33,905 bases of DNA from Sideroxydans sp. (GCA_020053195.1 JAGVNQ010000188.1:1-33905), one strand, 5' to 3'. Positions 1-8,716 are shown, counted from the stretch's first letter. Notes: generated by a model from the letters alone, not told the origin. Made by a program: numbers and translations.

Positions 1-62
1 CTTGCTGCGGGGTGCTTTATTATTCAACGGCACACAGGGCCGATAAAAAAGGGGAGTGGCGC

Positions 63-1025
63 ATGAAAATAGGACTGGTGGTTGACTCAAGTTGTGATTT
101 GCCGCGCAGCTTTTTCGAGAACGACGATGTAGAACTGATGCCGACCATGATCAATATGGGCGACCGCTCGTTCGAAGATCTTCGGAACGATGAGCAAACG
201 ATCCAATTCCATGCGGATACGAGGGCCCGGATGAAGCAGAAGAAAGAGATCGAGGTCGAATCGAGCCCGTTCACCAGCAGCGAGATCGAAAAGCTGTTTC
301 TCGAAAAGCTGGTGTGCAAGTACGACCACGTGTTCTGCATTATGGCGACGCACGCGCGCAGCGACATTTACGATCACGCGCTGAAAGCCTCGCGCGCCAT
401 TCTCATCAAATACAAACCGATCCGACGCGAAGCGGGAATCACCGGACACTTTACGCTGGCCGTCGTCAACAGCCGGAACGTTTTCGCCGGAACAGCCGTG
501 CTCGCAGCGGAAGTGGTGCGCATGATCAAAGCGGGCGCAACAGCATCAGTAATCGACTCGCGTATCAGCGAGCTGGTGGACCACACCTACTGCTATCTGG
601 TACCGCCCGACCTGCAACACATTTACAAGCGCGCTTCCCAGCGCGGCGACAGGAGCATCACCTGGACTGGCTTCATGCTCGGCTCGATGCTCGACATCAA
701 ACCCATTCTGCTCGGACACTTGGACAATACCAGCCCGGTAGCCAAGATGCGCCACTTCGATGCGGCCGTTGAAACCATGTTCGCCAATGCCGTGCGCGCA
801 GTGGAGGCGGGCTTGCTGGCTCCGGCGATATGCATGGGCTACGGCGGCGATCCGGCGGAGGTGCAGCGTCTGCCCGGATTTTCGCGCTTGAAAGCGGCGG
901 CCGCAAAGGCCGACATTGCACTGCATATCGCGCCGATGAGTATTTCCGGCGGCGTGCATACCGGCCCCGGCTGCATCACCGTCGCCTTCATTTCCGACAA
1001 ACACGATTTCGAAGAAAAAGTGTAA
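63..1025 (+). CDS. DegV family protein (fatty-acid binding fold)
   Basis: ORF 12..1025; the start at ATG 63 gives MKIGLVVDSSCDLPRSF, a typical DegV N-terminus, with C-terminal SISGGVHTGPGCITVAF. Confidence 0.85.
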   Translation: MKIGLVVDSSCDLPRSFFENDDVELMPTMINMGDRSFEDLRNDEQTIQFHADTRARMKQKKEIEVESSPFTSSEIEKLFLEKLVCKYDHVFCIMATHARSDIYDHALKASRAILIKYKPIRREAGITGHFTLAVVNSRNVFAGTAVLAAEVVRMIKAGATASVIDSRISELVDHTYCYLVPPDLQHIYKRASQRGDRSITWTGFMLGSMLDIKPILLGHLDNTSPVAKMRHFDAAVETMFANAVRAVEAGLLAPAICMGYGGDPAEVQRLPGFSRLKAAAAKADIALHIAPMSISGGVHTGPGCITVAFISDKHDFEEKV

Positions 1026-1037
1026 TTTGAACCGGCC

Positions 1038-1125
1038 ACTGCCCCGAGATGCCCGCCAATAGGCGATCTACACACATCATCGCGTGAAGATGCCCGTATT
1101 TCCTGCCTTGCGGGGCAGAGGGCAT
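1038..1125 (+). repeat. dispersed repeat family R1, copy A
   Basis: CTGCCCCG...CGCCAATAGGCGATCTAC...CGCGTGAAGATGCCCGTATTTCCTGCCTTGCGGGGCAG; shared with 6491, 7171 and 8392. Confidence 0.9.
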
Positions 1126-1167
1126 TGCAAAATCGACAGTCAGCCGCAATAACACTCCGAACCCGCC

Positions 1168-1929
1168 ATGCTCGACCTTTCCCTCCTGTTCGCATTTGCC
1201 TTCTGCGCGGGCATGGTCGATGCCGTGGTCGGCGGGGGCGGGCTGATCCAGATTCCCGCGCTGATTAACGCGTTTCCCAACGCGCCTGCCGCCACTTTGT
1301 TCGGTACCAACAAGCTGGCCTCGGTCTGCGGCACTGCCGTCGCGGCGCGCACCTACATCGGACGCGTGCAGCTTCCCTGGCGGGTGGTGCTGCCCGCAGC
1401 GGCCAGCGCTTTTGCCATGTCCTTCATGGGTGCTGCCGCCGTGTCGCTGGTGCCGCAAAGCTGGCTGCGCCCGGTGGTGCTGGTGCTGGTCGTCACCATG
1501 GCGTTTTACATTTTTCACAAAAAAGATTTCGGCACCATGCGCCGCGCCCAACATTTCGGCACAAGAGAACTGATACTGTCCGTGCTGATCGGCGGCGGCA
1601 TCGGTTTTTACGACGGCCTGTTCGGGCCGGGCACCGGCAGCTTCTTGATTTTTCTGTTCGTGCGTTACTTCGCCTTCGACTTCCTGCAAGCCTCGGCTGC
1701 GGCCAAATTCGTCAACATCGCCACCAACCTCGCCGCGCTGCTGTTCTTCATCCCCAGCGGCAACGTGCTCTACACCGTCGCCATTCCCATGATTCTGTTC
1801 AACATGCTCGGCTCCTTCACCGGCACCTGGGTCGCGCTGAAACGCGGAGCCGGATTCGTGCGCGTCCTGTTTCTGTGTCTGCTCGTATTGCTGATTTTCA
1901 AGCTCGCCTATGACATGGTGGTCGCGTGA
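1168..1929 (+). CDS. TSUP family transporter (sulfite exporter TauE/SafE-like)
   Basis: Multi-TM protein with FCAGMVDAVVGGGGLIQIPAL and GFYDGLFGPGTGSFLIF motifs typical of TauE/SafE. Confidence 0.9.
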   Translation: MLDLSLLFAFAFCAGMVDAVVGGGGLIQIPALINAFPNAPAATLFGTNKLASVCGTAVAARTYIGRVQLPWRVVLPAAASAFAMSFMGAAAVSLVPQSWLRPVVLVLVVTMAFYIFHKKDFGTMRRAQHFGTRELILSVLIGGGIGFYDGLFGPGTGSFLIFLFVRYFAFDFLQASAAAKFVNIATNLAALLFFIPSGNVLYTVAIPMILFNMLGSFTGTWVALKRGAGFVRVLFLCLLVLLIFKLAYDMVVA

Positions 1930-2906
1930 ACAAGTTGCCGATGCCTTCCTCCATGATTTCGTACCAAGCCCCGCGCTGGTTGCCCGGCGGTCACGCGCAG
2001 ACCATTTATCCGCTGCTGATTAAAGGCAACGTTCCGGCATATCGGCGCGAACGCTGGGATACACCGGACGGGGATTTCATTGATCTCGACTGGGTTGACG
2101 GCGCAGCTGATGCGCCGCTCGTCGTGCTTTTTCACGGCCTCGAAGGAAGCTCATCCAGCCATTACGCGATTTCCTTGATGCACAGCGTAAAGCAGCAAAT
2201 GTGGTGCGGCGTTGTCGTGCATTTTCGCGGTTGTTCCGGTGAGCCCAATCGTTTGCCGCGCGCTTATCATTCCGGCGACACCGAAGAAATCGACTGGATA
2301 TTGCGCCGCTTGCGTGTGCGTTTTTCGCAGCGCTTTATCTTTGCCGCCGGTGTATCGCTGGGCGGCAACGCGCTGCTGAAATGGTTGGGAGAACAGGGCA
2401 GCGCAGCGGCAGCGGTCATCACCGCCGCTGCTGCCGTGTGTGCGCCACTCGACCTCACCGCCAGCGGCCATCAGCTCGGGCGCGGTTTCAACCGCATATA
2501 TTCGCAACGCTTTCTGCGCACCATGAAGCGCAACGCGACGTTAAAACTGGCGCGCTTTCCCGGCTGTATTGACGAGCAAAGAATGCTCGCGGCACGTTCG
2601 CTATATGAATTCGACGATGTGTTCACCGCGCCGCTGCACGGTTTTCTTGGCGTGGAAGATTACTGGCGGCGAGCTTCATCCAAACCGCTGCTGGGTTCAA
2701 TCAGCCTGCCGACATTGCTCCTGAATTCGCGCAACGACCCGTTCCTGTTGCCTTCCGTATTGCCGCACGCATCCGAAGTGGCGCGCGCCGTCACGCTGGA
2801 ACTACCCGATGAAGGCGGCCATGTCGGCTTCGTTACGGGTCGATTACCGGGACAAATCAGTTGGCTGTCGCAGCGACTGCTGCACTATTTCAGCGCGGGG
2901 GTGTAG
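1926..2906 (+). CDS. YheT-like alpha/beta hydrolase
   Basis: LPGGHAQTIYP, LFHGLEGSSSSHYA, HFRGCSGEPN and GVSLGGNALLKWLGE motifs; start overlaps the stop of the preceding gene. Confidence 0.88.
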   Translation: MNKLPMPSSMISYQAPRWLPGGHAQTIYPLLIKGNVPAYRRERWDTPDGDFIDLDWVDGAADAPLVVLFHGLEGSSSSHYAISLMHSVKQQMWCGVVVHFRGCSGEPNRLPRAYHSGDTEEIDWILRRLRVRFSQRFIFAAGVSLGGNALLKWLGEQGSAAAAVITAAAAVCAPLDLTASGHQLGRGFNRIYSQRFLRTMKRNATLKLARFPGCIDEQRMLAARSLYEFDDVFTAPLHGFLGVEDYWRRASSKPLLGSISLPTLLLNSRNDPFLLPSVLPHASEVARAVTLELPDEGGHVGFVTGRLPGQISWLSQRLLHYFSAGV

Positions 2907-2966
2907 CAAACAGTAGAGGGGCTTGTAGGTGCGAATTCATTCGCACGAAATCTGATCTCCCCTGCG

Positions 2967-3032
2967 ACACAGCGCGTTATTAACCTTGGAAAGTCACGGG
3001 CTTTGCTGTTAAATACCACGGGTGAAAGCGGG
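2967..3032 (+). repeat. dispersed repeat family R2, copy 1
   Basis: TTGGAAAGTCACGGGCTTTGCTGTTAAATACCACGGGTGAAAGCGGG, related to 7283-7370 and 8503-8593. Confidence 0.75.
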
Positions 3033-3136
3033 AGAAACAGAGAGACAAAAAATAATTGTCTCCAGATATTCGAGCATCAAGGAGGGCGGCCCGGGAAGTT
3101 TTTTCCGGGGTAATTCATTTAGATTAGGAGATCAAA

Positions 3137-4273
3137 ATGGAACAGACCGACCAACTGCTGCACCACATTTCTACCGCCGAGGGCAACACCACTCAAATCG
3201 AATCCGATGTCAAAGCGCTGGACACCGAACTAAATACCATTCATGACGATCTGGCCGTTTCTAAAACGGTGAATGACTCCTTGCATTTATTGGATGATTC
3301 GCTGACCACGGCATCGCAATTGCTGGCCGCCGTAGCGGCCATTCCCTCCATCAGTCAAAGCGCTTCAGACTTGAAAAAGGTTGTGGACGCATATCACACG
3401 CCTATCCAACAGGCGGTAAAAGATTCGGATGCTGTGGAAAAAATTGTTGCGCCGATTCGGATCAAAATCGAGCAATTGGAACCAAAGGTGGCGATACTCG
3501 ACAAGACGCTGCTGGTTGTGATGCTGGCGGAAGCCCAGTTCATCAACACCTTGGGCAGTGCCGAACAATGTATCAATTCGCTTCCCGATTCCGACATCAA
3601 AACCAAACTCGACCAACAAATGGATGCTGCTTCAAGCAGCATCGACCCCGCAGTTCTAAAATTTGACGGCGTGCAGGTCGCTATTTTGACCACCCTGGAC
3701 AAGGCGAAACAACTTGCGGATCAGATTAAAACCTGGGCGGAAAATCTGCTTGATCTAAACCTTCGGATTAACTCGGTAATCAATATTCTGAAACCGTTGA
3801 TCGACGCACTTCAAGCCGTGGCCGATGCGTTCAAACAAACCATCCGCGTACCTTACGGCGGTTACCCGAAGACTTGTTACAAAAAAGTTTTCGGCCATAA
3901 GATTCCGTATCCTTGCGGCTGGGTCACCGTGTATTACTCCTTCACCATCCAACAGATTCTCGACGGTGCGACCGGCATGATAAAACCCATCGTGGATTTG
4001 CTCGAAGCTGGCATGAATGAAGTCCTGAAACCCTTGTTGAGAAATCTGGGGTTGGATAGTTTCACCCTTCCAGCCATCCCCGGCTTGGACGTGCTCACAC
4101 AACTCACGAGCAAACTCCAAGACACTTTTGATTCGATTGCCGCAACGCTTGAAGCATTGATAAACCAGCAAACAGATTTCAACACCTTCATGGCGGAACT
4201 TAAAAAAATCCTCGATGCCATGAGCGAAATCAATATTCAATGCCAACTCAATACACCGGGGCAAAAGTCTTGA
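3137..4273 (+). CDS. hypothetical, predominantly alpha-helical/coiled-coil protein
   Basis: Uninterrupted 378-aa ORF with AGGAG just upstream of the ATG; heptad-rich sequence with a short Cys-containing insert (PYGGYPKTCYKKVFGHKIPYPCGW). Confidence 0.75.
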   Translation: MEQTDQLLHHISTAEGNTTQIESDVKALDTELNTIHDDLAVSKTVNDSLHLLDDSLTTASQLLAAVAAIPSISQSASDLKKVVDAYHTPIQQAVKDSDAVEKIVAPIRIKIEQLEPKVAILDKTLLVVMLAEAQFINTLGSAEQCINSLPDSDIKTKLDQQMDAASSSIDPAVLKFDGVQVAILTTLDKAKQLADQIKTWAENLLDLNLRINSVINILKPLIDALQAVADAFKQTIRVPYGGYPKTCYKKVFGHKIPYPCGWVTVYYSFTIQQILDGATGMIKPIVDLLEAGMNEVLKPLLRNLGLDSFTLPAIPGLDVLTQLTSKLQDTFDSIAATLEALINQQTDFNTFMAELKKILDAMSEINIQCQLNTPGQKS

Positions 4274-4379
4274 TGAGGCAAGGCAAAATCAATGAGGTAA
4301 TTCCCCGGCTCTGCCGGGGGACTCAATAAGGTTTGACCGTGTGATAAGGCCGCCCAATGTTGGGTGATACATACTTCAT

Positions 4380-4485
4380 TCCCTCCCCTTCAAGGGGAGG
4401 GTTAGGGTGGGGATGGGGTGTAGAGCTGCGGTTGCGCATAAATCAACCCCGCCCCCATCCCAACCTTCCCCCGGAAGGGGAAGGA
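4380..4485. repeat. dimeric palindromic (BIME/REP-like) element
   Basis: CCTCCCCTTCAAGGGGAGG GTTAGGGTGGGGATGGGG ... CCCCCATCCCAACCTTCCCCCGGAAGGGGAAGG: two hairpins in inverted arrangement. Confidence 0.85.
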
Positions 4486-4807
4486 GCAAAATTGCAGCCT
4501 GACAGCCTTGGTCGGTGTTGATTGCACCATGACATTTGGAAAGGGACAGAAAATTCAAAGTTACACGTTGTTTAAAGTCGCCTTTTGGGATGGGTAAATC
4601 CCACGCCTTTAAGCGGCAGTTTTGGTTTTTGTTATTCGCAACTGCTCTATGAGCATTACAGCTGGTTTTGACTTTGACTTAAGCCGACCGAAGGTCGGCA
4701 CAAGTACCGGCTTGAGCCGTAATCTTAAGCCCTCGCCTTTAGGCGAGGGTCGTTAACTCTGCGCGAACCTGTGTAATCTGCGGGCAACTGTTTGTTAGGA
4801 TTTGGTT

Positions 4808-6094
4808 TCAAACGCAAGCAGGACACACAGCCAGTTCGTCCCATTCCGTCGTATATCGTTTCGACACATTCTCCCGGCGCATCGCCCAAGGTTTATCCGT
4901 GCCTTCGCCCAATAATTTGAGCGTGCCGCTGCCCATGCGGCGGTTGATGCGATCCAGCGTTTGCATTAGCGCGTGTGATTTTTGCTGCGCCGCCACATCA
5001 TCGAACAAGGTGCGCGGCTTGGCAGAGCGGGGGATGATTTCGGTCAGCATCACGCCGGCTTTTTGATAGGCAAAGCCCGCGCGGTAAATCTGGCGCAGCC
5101 CGTGCAGCGCCGCATGGCATAGCAGTCGCGTGTCGTCGGTTGGTTCGAGCAAAGGCATTAGTCTGGCTTGCTGGTATTGCGGGTCGCGCTCTTTGTGCGG
5201 GTTGGTGCGGATATACACCTGAATGCCGCTGGCCAACGAATGTTGCTGGCGCAATTTTTCTGCCGCGCGGCTAACGTAGGCGACCACCGCTTGTTCCAAA
5301 TCGGGCAGCAGCGAAGTCAAGGTGCCGAACGAGCGCGAGCAGATGATTTGCTGCTTGTCGGGCACCATATCATCCAGTTCCAGACAAGCCACGCCGTTCA
5401 GCTCTTCCACGATGCGCTCCTGCACCACGCTGAACTTTTCGCGCAGGCGTTTGGCGGGCGTGCGTTTCAGATCGAGCACGGAGTGGATGCCCATCTCGTT
5501 CAACTTGTCCACGCTGCGCTTGCCCACGCCCCACACTTCACCCACCGCGATGGTGGCGAATAGATCGTCCAGTTCCTTTTCAGCGAGCGCATTGAAGTCG
5601 CACACGCTGCCGAAGCGGACATTTTTCTTGGCGACATGGTTGGCGAGCTTGGCTAAAGTTTTGCTGGGCGCGATACCCACGCACACCGGAATGCCGACGC
5701 AGCGGCGGATAGTCTCGCGTATCTGCTGCGCGTATTGCGTGTGGTCGGTGTGGATGCCAGTCAGGTTGAGGAAGGATTCGTCAATCGAGTACACCTCCAG
5801 TTCCGGGCTGAACTGCGCCAGTAGCGACATCACGCGGTTGGAGAGGTCGGCATACAAGCTGTAATTGGAAGAGAAGGCGACGATGCCGTGGCGCTTGGCC
5901 AGGTCTTTCATCTGATACCAAGGCACGGCCATTTTCAGCCCCAGGTCTTTCACCTCCTGCGAACGCGACACCACGCAGCCGTCGTTGTTGGACAGCACCA
6001 CCACGGGGCGGCCTTCCAGTTTGGGCTGGAACACACGCTCGCAGGAAACGTAGAAATTGTTGCAATCTATCAGAGCGATGGCTCGTTGGTTCAT
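4808..6094 (-). CDS. umuC: Y-family DNA polymerase V catalytic subunit UmuC
   Basis: [52 protein letters not shown] and [10 protein letters not shown] motifs. Confidence 0.95.
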   Translation of the reverse strand: MNQRAIALIDCNNFYVSCERVFQPKLEGRPVVVLSNNDGCVVSRSQEVKDLGLKMAVPWYQMKDLAKRHGIVAFSSNYSLYADLSNRVMSLLAQFSPELEVYSIDESFLNLTGIHTDHTQYAQQIRETIRRCVGIPVCVGIAPSKTLAKLANHVAKKNVRFGSVCDFNALAEKELDDLFATIAVGEVWGVGKRSVDKLNEMGIHSVLDLKRTPAKRLREKFSVVQERIVEELNGVACLELDDMVPDKQQIICSRSFGTLTSLLPDLEQAVVAYVSRAAEKLRQQHSLASGIQVYIRTNPHKERDPQYQQARLMPLLEPTDDTRLLCHAALHGLRQIYRAGFAYQKAGVMLTEIIPRSAKPRTLFDDVAAQQKSHALMQTLDRINRRMGSGTLKLLGEGTDKPWAMRRENVSKRYTTEWDELAVCPACV

Positions 6095-6490
6095 TCTAAC
6101 AACCTTTGTTAGTTACGGATGTACGCGGATTTGCACTGCTAATCATGGCCACAATGAACCCCCTAAAAATCTTGGTTGGTGGGGTTTGTTCATCTCTTTT
6201 CCTCTGCGTGCTCGTGCAGACACACATTCTCTCAAATCGCGTCAACGATGAGTTGGTCAGAGTGCAAATATTGGGAATTACTATAACCTAGCGTAAGCAG
6301 CAGAAAGATATTGAATGGGCAAAGGCAACCCAAACATGGTCAACCTCGCGGCTATCTTCGATGCGATGCGCACCAATTTAAAGGTTGGACATGAAGTTCG
6401 TGCTGTAGAAGCGGCATGGCAAATCTATTCGCCCCCCGCAAAAGGGCGGCGCAGTTATAAAGCCGACAAGTTTGCAACAACCATGCTTAC

Positions 6491-6566
6491 GCCCACCAAT
6501 AGGCGATCTACGTGTTGCACCGCGTGAAGATGCCCGTATTTCCTGCCTTGCGGGGCAGGGGGTATT
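6491..6566 (+). repeat. dispersed repeat family R1, copy B
   Basis: CCACCAATAGGCGATCTACGTGTTGCACCGCGTGAAGATGCCCGTATTTCCTGCCTTGCGGGGCAG. Confidence 0.9.
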
Positions 6567-6601
6567 ATTGATTTGGCACGAATTAAGTTTAGTCGAGGAA
6601 A

Positions 6602-6649
6602 GCCCCTCGCCCGCTGGCGGGAGAGGGGATTGGGGAGAGGGTGGGGGAA
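6602..6649. repeat. single REP-like hairpin
   Basis: CCCCTCGCCCGCTGGCGGGAGAGGGGATTGGGGAGAGGGTGGGGG. Confidence 0.75.
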
Positions 6650-6701
6650 TTGAAGCCAAAACAAATGGGCGCACGCTTTATCGGAAAGGCAAAGGTTAAT
6701 C

Positions 6702-7129
6702 ATGCGCACAGCACCCACACACATTGATATGAATGCCCTTCAATCTTCGTGGCAGGCGTTCGACACGATGGCGCAACTGCGCCCCATCCAGGATGAGAAG
6801 CGCTACGAGCGCATGACGGCGCTGATGAATTCTTTGCTGGATGCTGCGGGCGATGACGAAGACCATCCGCTGTCCGGCTTGCTGGATTTGGTGGGCGACA
6901 TGGTTGCCAAATACGAGCAAGAACATCACGCCATCGAACCCGCCGCACCCAAGACGCACTGCGTTTTTTGATGGAAGCTCGCGGCTTGAAACAGGACGAT
7001 TTATCCGCCATCGTGTCGCAGAGCAACCTGTCCGCGATTCTGGCGGGAAAAAGAAAAATCAACTCGGCACTGGCGGGCAAGCTGGGCAAATTTTTCGGCG
7101 TAAGCCCCGCGCTGTTTGTGCCACGCTAA
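6702..7129 (+). pseudogene. HigA-like antitoxin split into two frames (N-terminal ORF 6702-6971, HTH ORF 6971-7129)
   Basis: The first ORF ends at TGA 6969-6971. The -1 frame continues the family: DALRFLMEARGLKQDDLSAIVSQSNLSAILAGKRKINSALAGKLGKFFGVSPALFVPR*. Either a frameshifted pseudogene or a split gene. Confidence 0.7.
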
Positions 7130-7170
7130 AACCAGTTTATTTTTTCACCCCATTGATTCCGCATACCCAA

Positions 7171-7257
7171 CTGCCCCGCAAGCCGCGCCAATAGGCGATC
7201 TACGTGATGCACTGCGTGAAGATGCCCGGATTCCCTGCCTTGCGGGGCAGGTGGCAT
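7171..7257 (+). repeat. dispersed repeat family R1, copy C
   Basis: CTGCCCCGCAAG...CTTGCGGGGCAG, a perfect 12-bp terminal inverted repeat around the conserved core. Confidence 0.92.
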
Positions 7258-7282
7258 AGAGAAAGAGACCACAAATCACAAC

Positions 7283-7370
7283 AGCACCGCAGCGCGCAAA
7301 GCGACAGGTCTATATATTATTGAGCGTGGAAAGTTGCTGGCTTTGCTGTTAGATTGCGCGGGCGAAAGCG
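7283..7370 (+). repeat. dispersed repeat family R2, copy 2
   Basis: ACCGCAGCGCGCAAAGCGACAGGTCTATATATTATTGAGCGTGGAAAGTTGCTGGCTTTGCTGTTAGATTGCGCGGGCGAAAGCG. Confidence 0.88.
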
Positions 7371-7419
7371 ACCCCATTCGCCCGACACTGATGACTGCTT
7401 CTAATCCCGAGACACTCCG

Positions 7420-8415
7420 ATGACCGAACCGCAGCAATTTCTGATCTACCAAAGCGAAGACGGCGCTACCCGCATTGACGTGATGCTGGAAGCGGAAACC
7501 CTTTGGCTTAACCAGAAGCAATTGACCGAATTGTTTGGCAAGGCCAAGGGGACGATCAGCGAGCACATCAAGCACATTTTTGAGGATGGAGAACTAACCC
7601 CTGCTGCAACTGTTCGGTTATTCCGAACAGTTCAAACCGAAGGCGGGCGCGATGTGACCCGCGAGGTTGAACACTACAATCTGGACATGGTGCTGGCGCT
7701 GGGCTTCCGGGTGCGCAGCCCGGTCGGTGTGCGCTTCCGCCAGTGGGCTAACGACAAGCTGAAAGAATACATCGTCAAAGGTTTTGTGCTGGACGACGCG
7801 CGTTTGAAAAATCCCGGCAAAGGTCGAGATTACTTCGATGAACTCACGCGCCGCCTGCAAGACATCCGTACCAGCGAACGGCGCTTTTACCAAAAGATCA
7901 CCGACATCTATTCCACCAGCGTGGACTACGATGCCAGCCACGCGCTCACCCAAACCTTCTTTGCCACCGTGCAAAACAAAGTGCATTTCGCCATCCACGG
8001 ACAAACTGCCGCCGAACTCATCGCCACCCGCGCCGACAGCAGCCAACCCAACATGGGGTTGACCACATGGGACGGAGCGCGCATCCGCAAAGCAGACGTG
8101 AGCATCGCCAAGAATTACCTGAACGAGGACGAGTTGCGCGCCCTCAACAATCTGGCCGAACAATATCTGATCTTTGCCGAAGGCCAAGCGACGCGGCGCA
8201 TCGCCATGACCATGCAGGACTGGATCAACAAACTGGAAGGCTTCCTGACACTGAATGACCGCGAGATTTTGCAAGGCGCGGGCAAAGTATCGGCAGAACT
8301 TGCCAAGTCACACGCCGAGCAGGAGTTCGACAAATTCCGCGTACTGGACGACCAACACTTTGAATCGGACTTCGACCGCATGCTGAAGCAACTGCCCGGC
8401 AAGCCGCGTCAATAG
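7420..8415 (+). CDS. RhuM family (virulence RhuM-like) protein
   Basis: MTEPQQFLIYQSEDGATRIDVMLEAETLWLNQKQLTELFGKAKGTISEHIKHIFEDGEL...HYNLDMVLALGFRVRSPVGVRFRQWA is characteristic of the RhuM family. Confidence 0.9.
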   Translation: MTEPQQFLIYQSEDGATRIDVMLEAETLWLNQKQLTELFGKAKGTISEHIKHIFEDGELTPAATVRLFRTVQTEGGRDVTREVEHYNLDMVLALGFRVRSPVGVRFRQWANDKLKEYIVKGFVLDDARLKNPGKGRDYFDELTRRLQDIRTSERRFYQKITDIYSTSVDYDASHALTQTFFATVQNKVHFAIHGQTAAELIATRADSSQPNMGLTTWDGARIRKADVSIAKNYLNEDELRALNNLAEQYLIFAEGQATRRIAMTMQDWINKLEGFLTLNDREILQGAGKVSAELAKSHAEQEFDKFRVLDDQHFESDFDRMLKQLPGKPRQ

Positions 8416-8477
8416 GCGATCTACACACACCACTGCATGAAGATGCCCGTATTTACTGCCTCGCGGGGCAGGTGGCA
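8392..8477 (+). repeat. dispersed repeat family R1, copy D (contains the RhuM stop codon)
   Basis: CTGCCCGGCAAGCCGCGTCAATAGGCGATCTAC...CTGCCTCGCGGGGCAGGTGGCAT. Confidence 0.92.
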
Positions 8478-8502
8478 TGTTGAAATCCGCAACAATCTAC
8501 AA

Positions 8503-8593
8503 CCGCGCCGCAGCGGGCAAAGCGGCAGGCCTATATATTCTTGAGCGTGGAAAGTTGCGGGGTTTGCTGTTAGATTGTGGGGGCGGAAAGCGG
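8503..8593 (+). repeat. dispersed repeat family R2, copy 3
   Basis: GCCGCAGCGGGCAAAGCGGCAGGCCTATATATTCTTGAGCGTGGAAAGTTGCGGGGTTTGCTGTTAGATTGTGGGGGCGGAAAGCGGG. Confidence 0.88.
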
Positions 8594-8716
8594 GATGGGG
8601 CGGTGGATAGAAAAGTATTGCTAACCCGACCCCAATAATTTCGGTTTCCATATTTTTTGGGTGAGGAATGGGAAAACCGAGCCCCCGATTTTTACTAACA
8701 GAAACTGGAATTTCAA

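Noticed and set aside
4376-4558. 60-aa minus-strand ORF (PTLTLPLKG)
   Set aside because: Translation of the BIME-like repeat; no independent coding support.
6315-6527. 70-aa ORF as a HigB-like toxin
   Set aside because: The sequence (AAIFDAMRTNLKVGHEVRAVEAAWQIYSPP) shows no RelE/HigB motif and its end runs into repeat R1-B; coding status is uncertain.
1038-8477. CRISPR array
   Set aside because: R1 copies are irregularly spaced (hundreds to thousands of bp apart), have no uniform spacers, and no Cas genes are present.
7171-8593. Classical integron attC sites
   Set aside because: GTTAGAT fits the R' consensus, but the partner sites (TCACAAC, CTACAAC) do not fit RYYYAAC cleanly and no integrase is in the window; kept only as a weak analogy.
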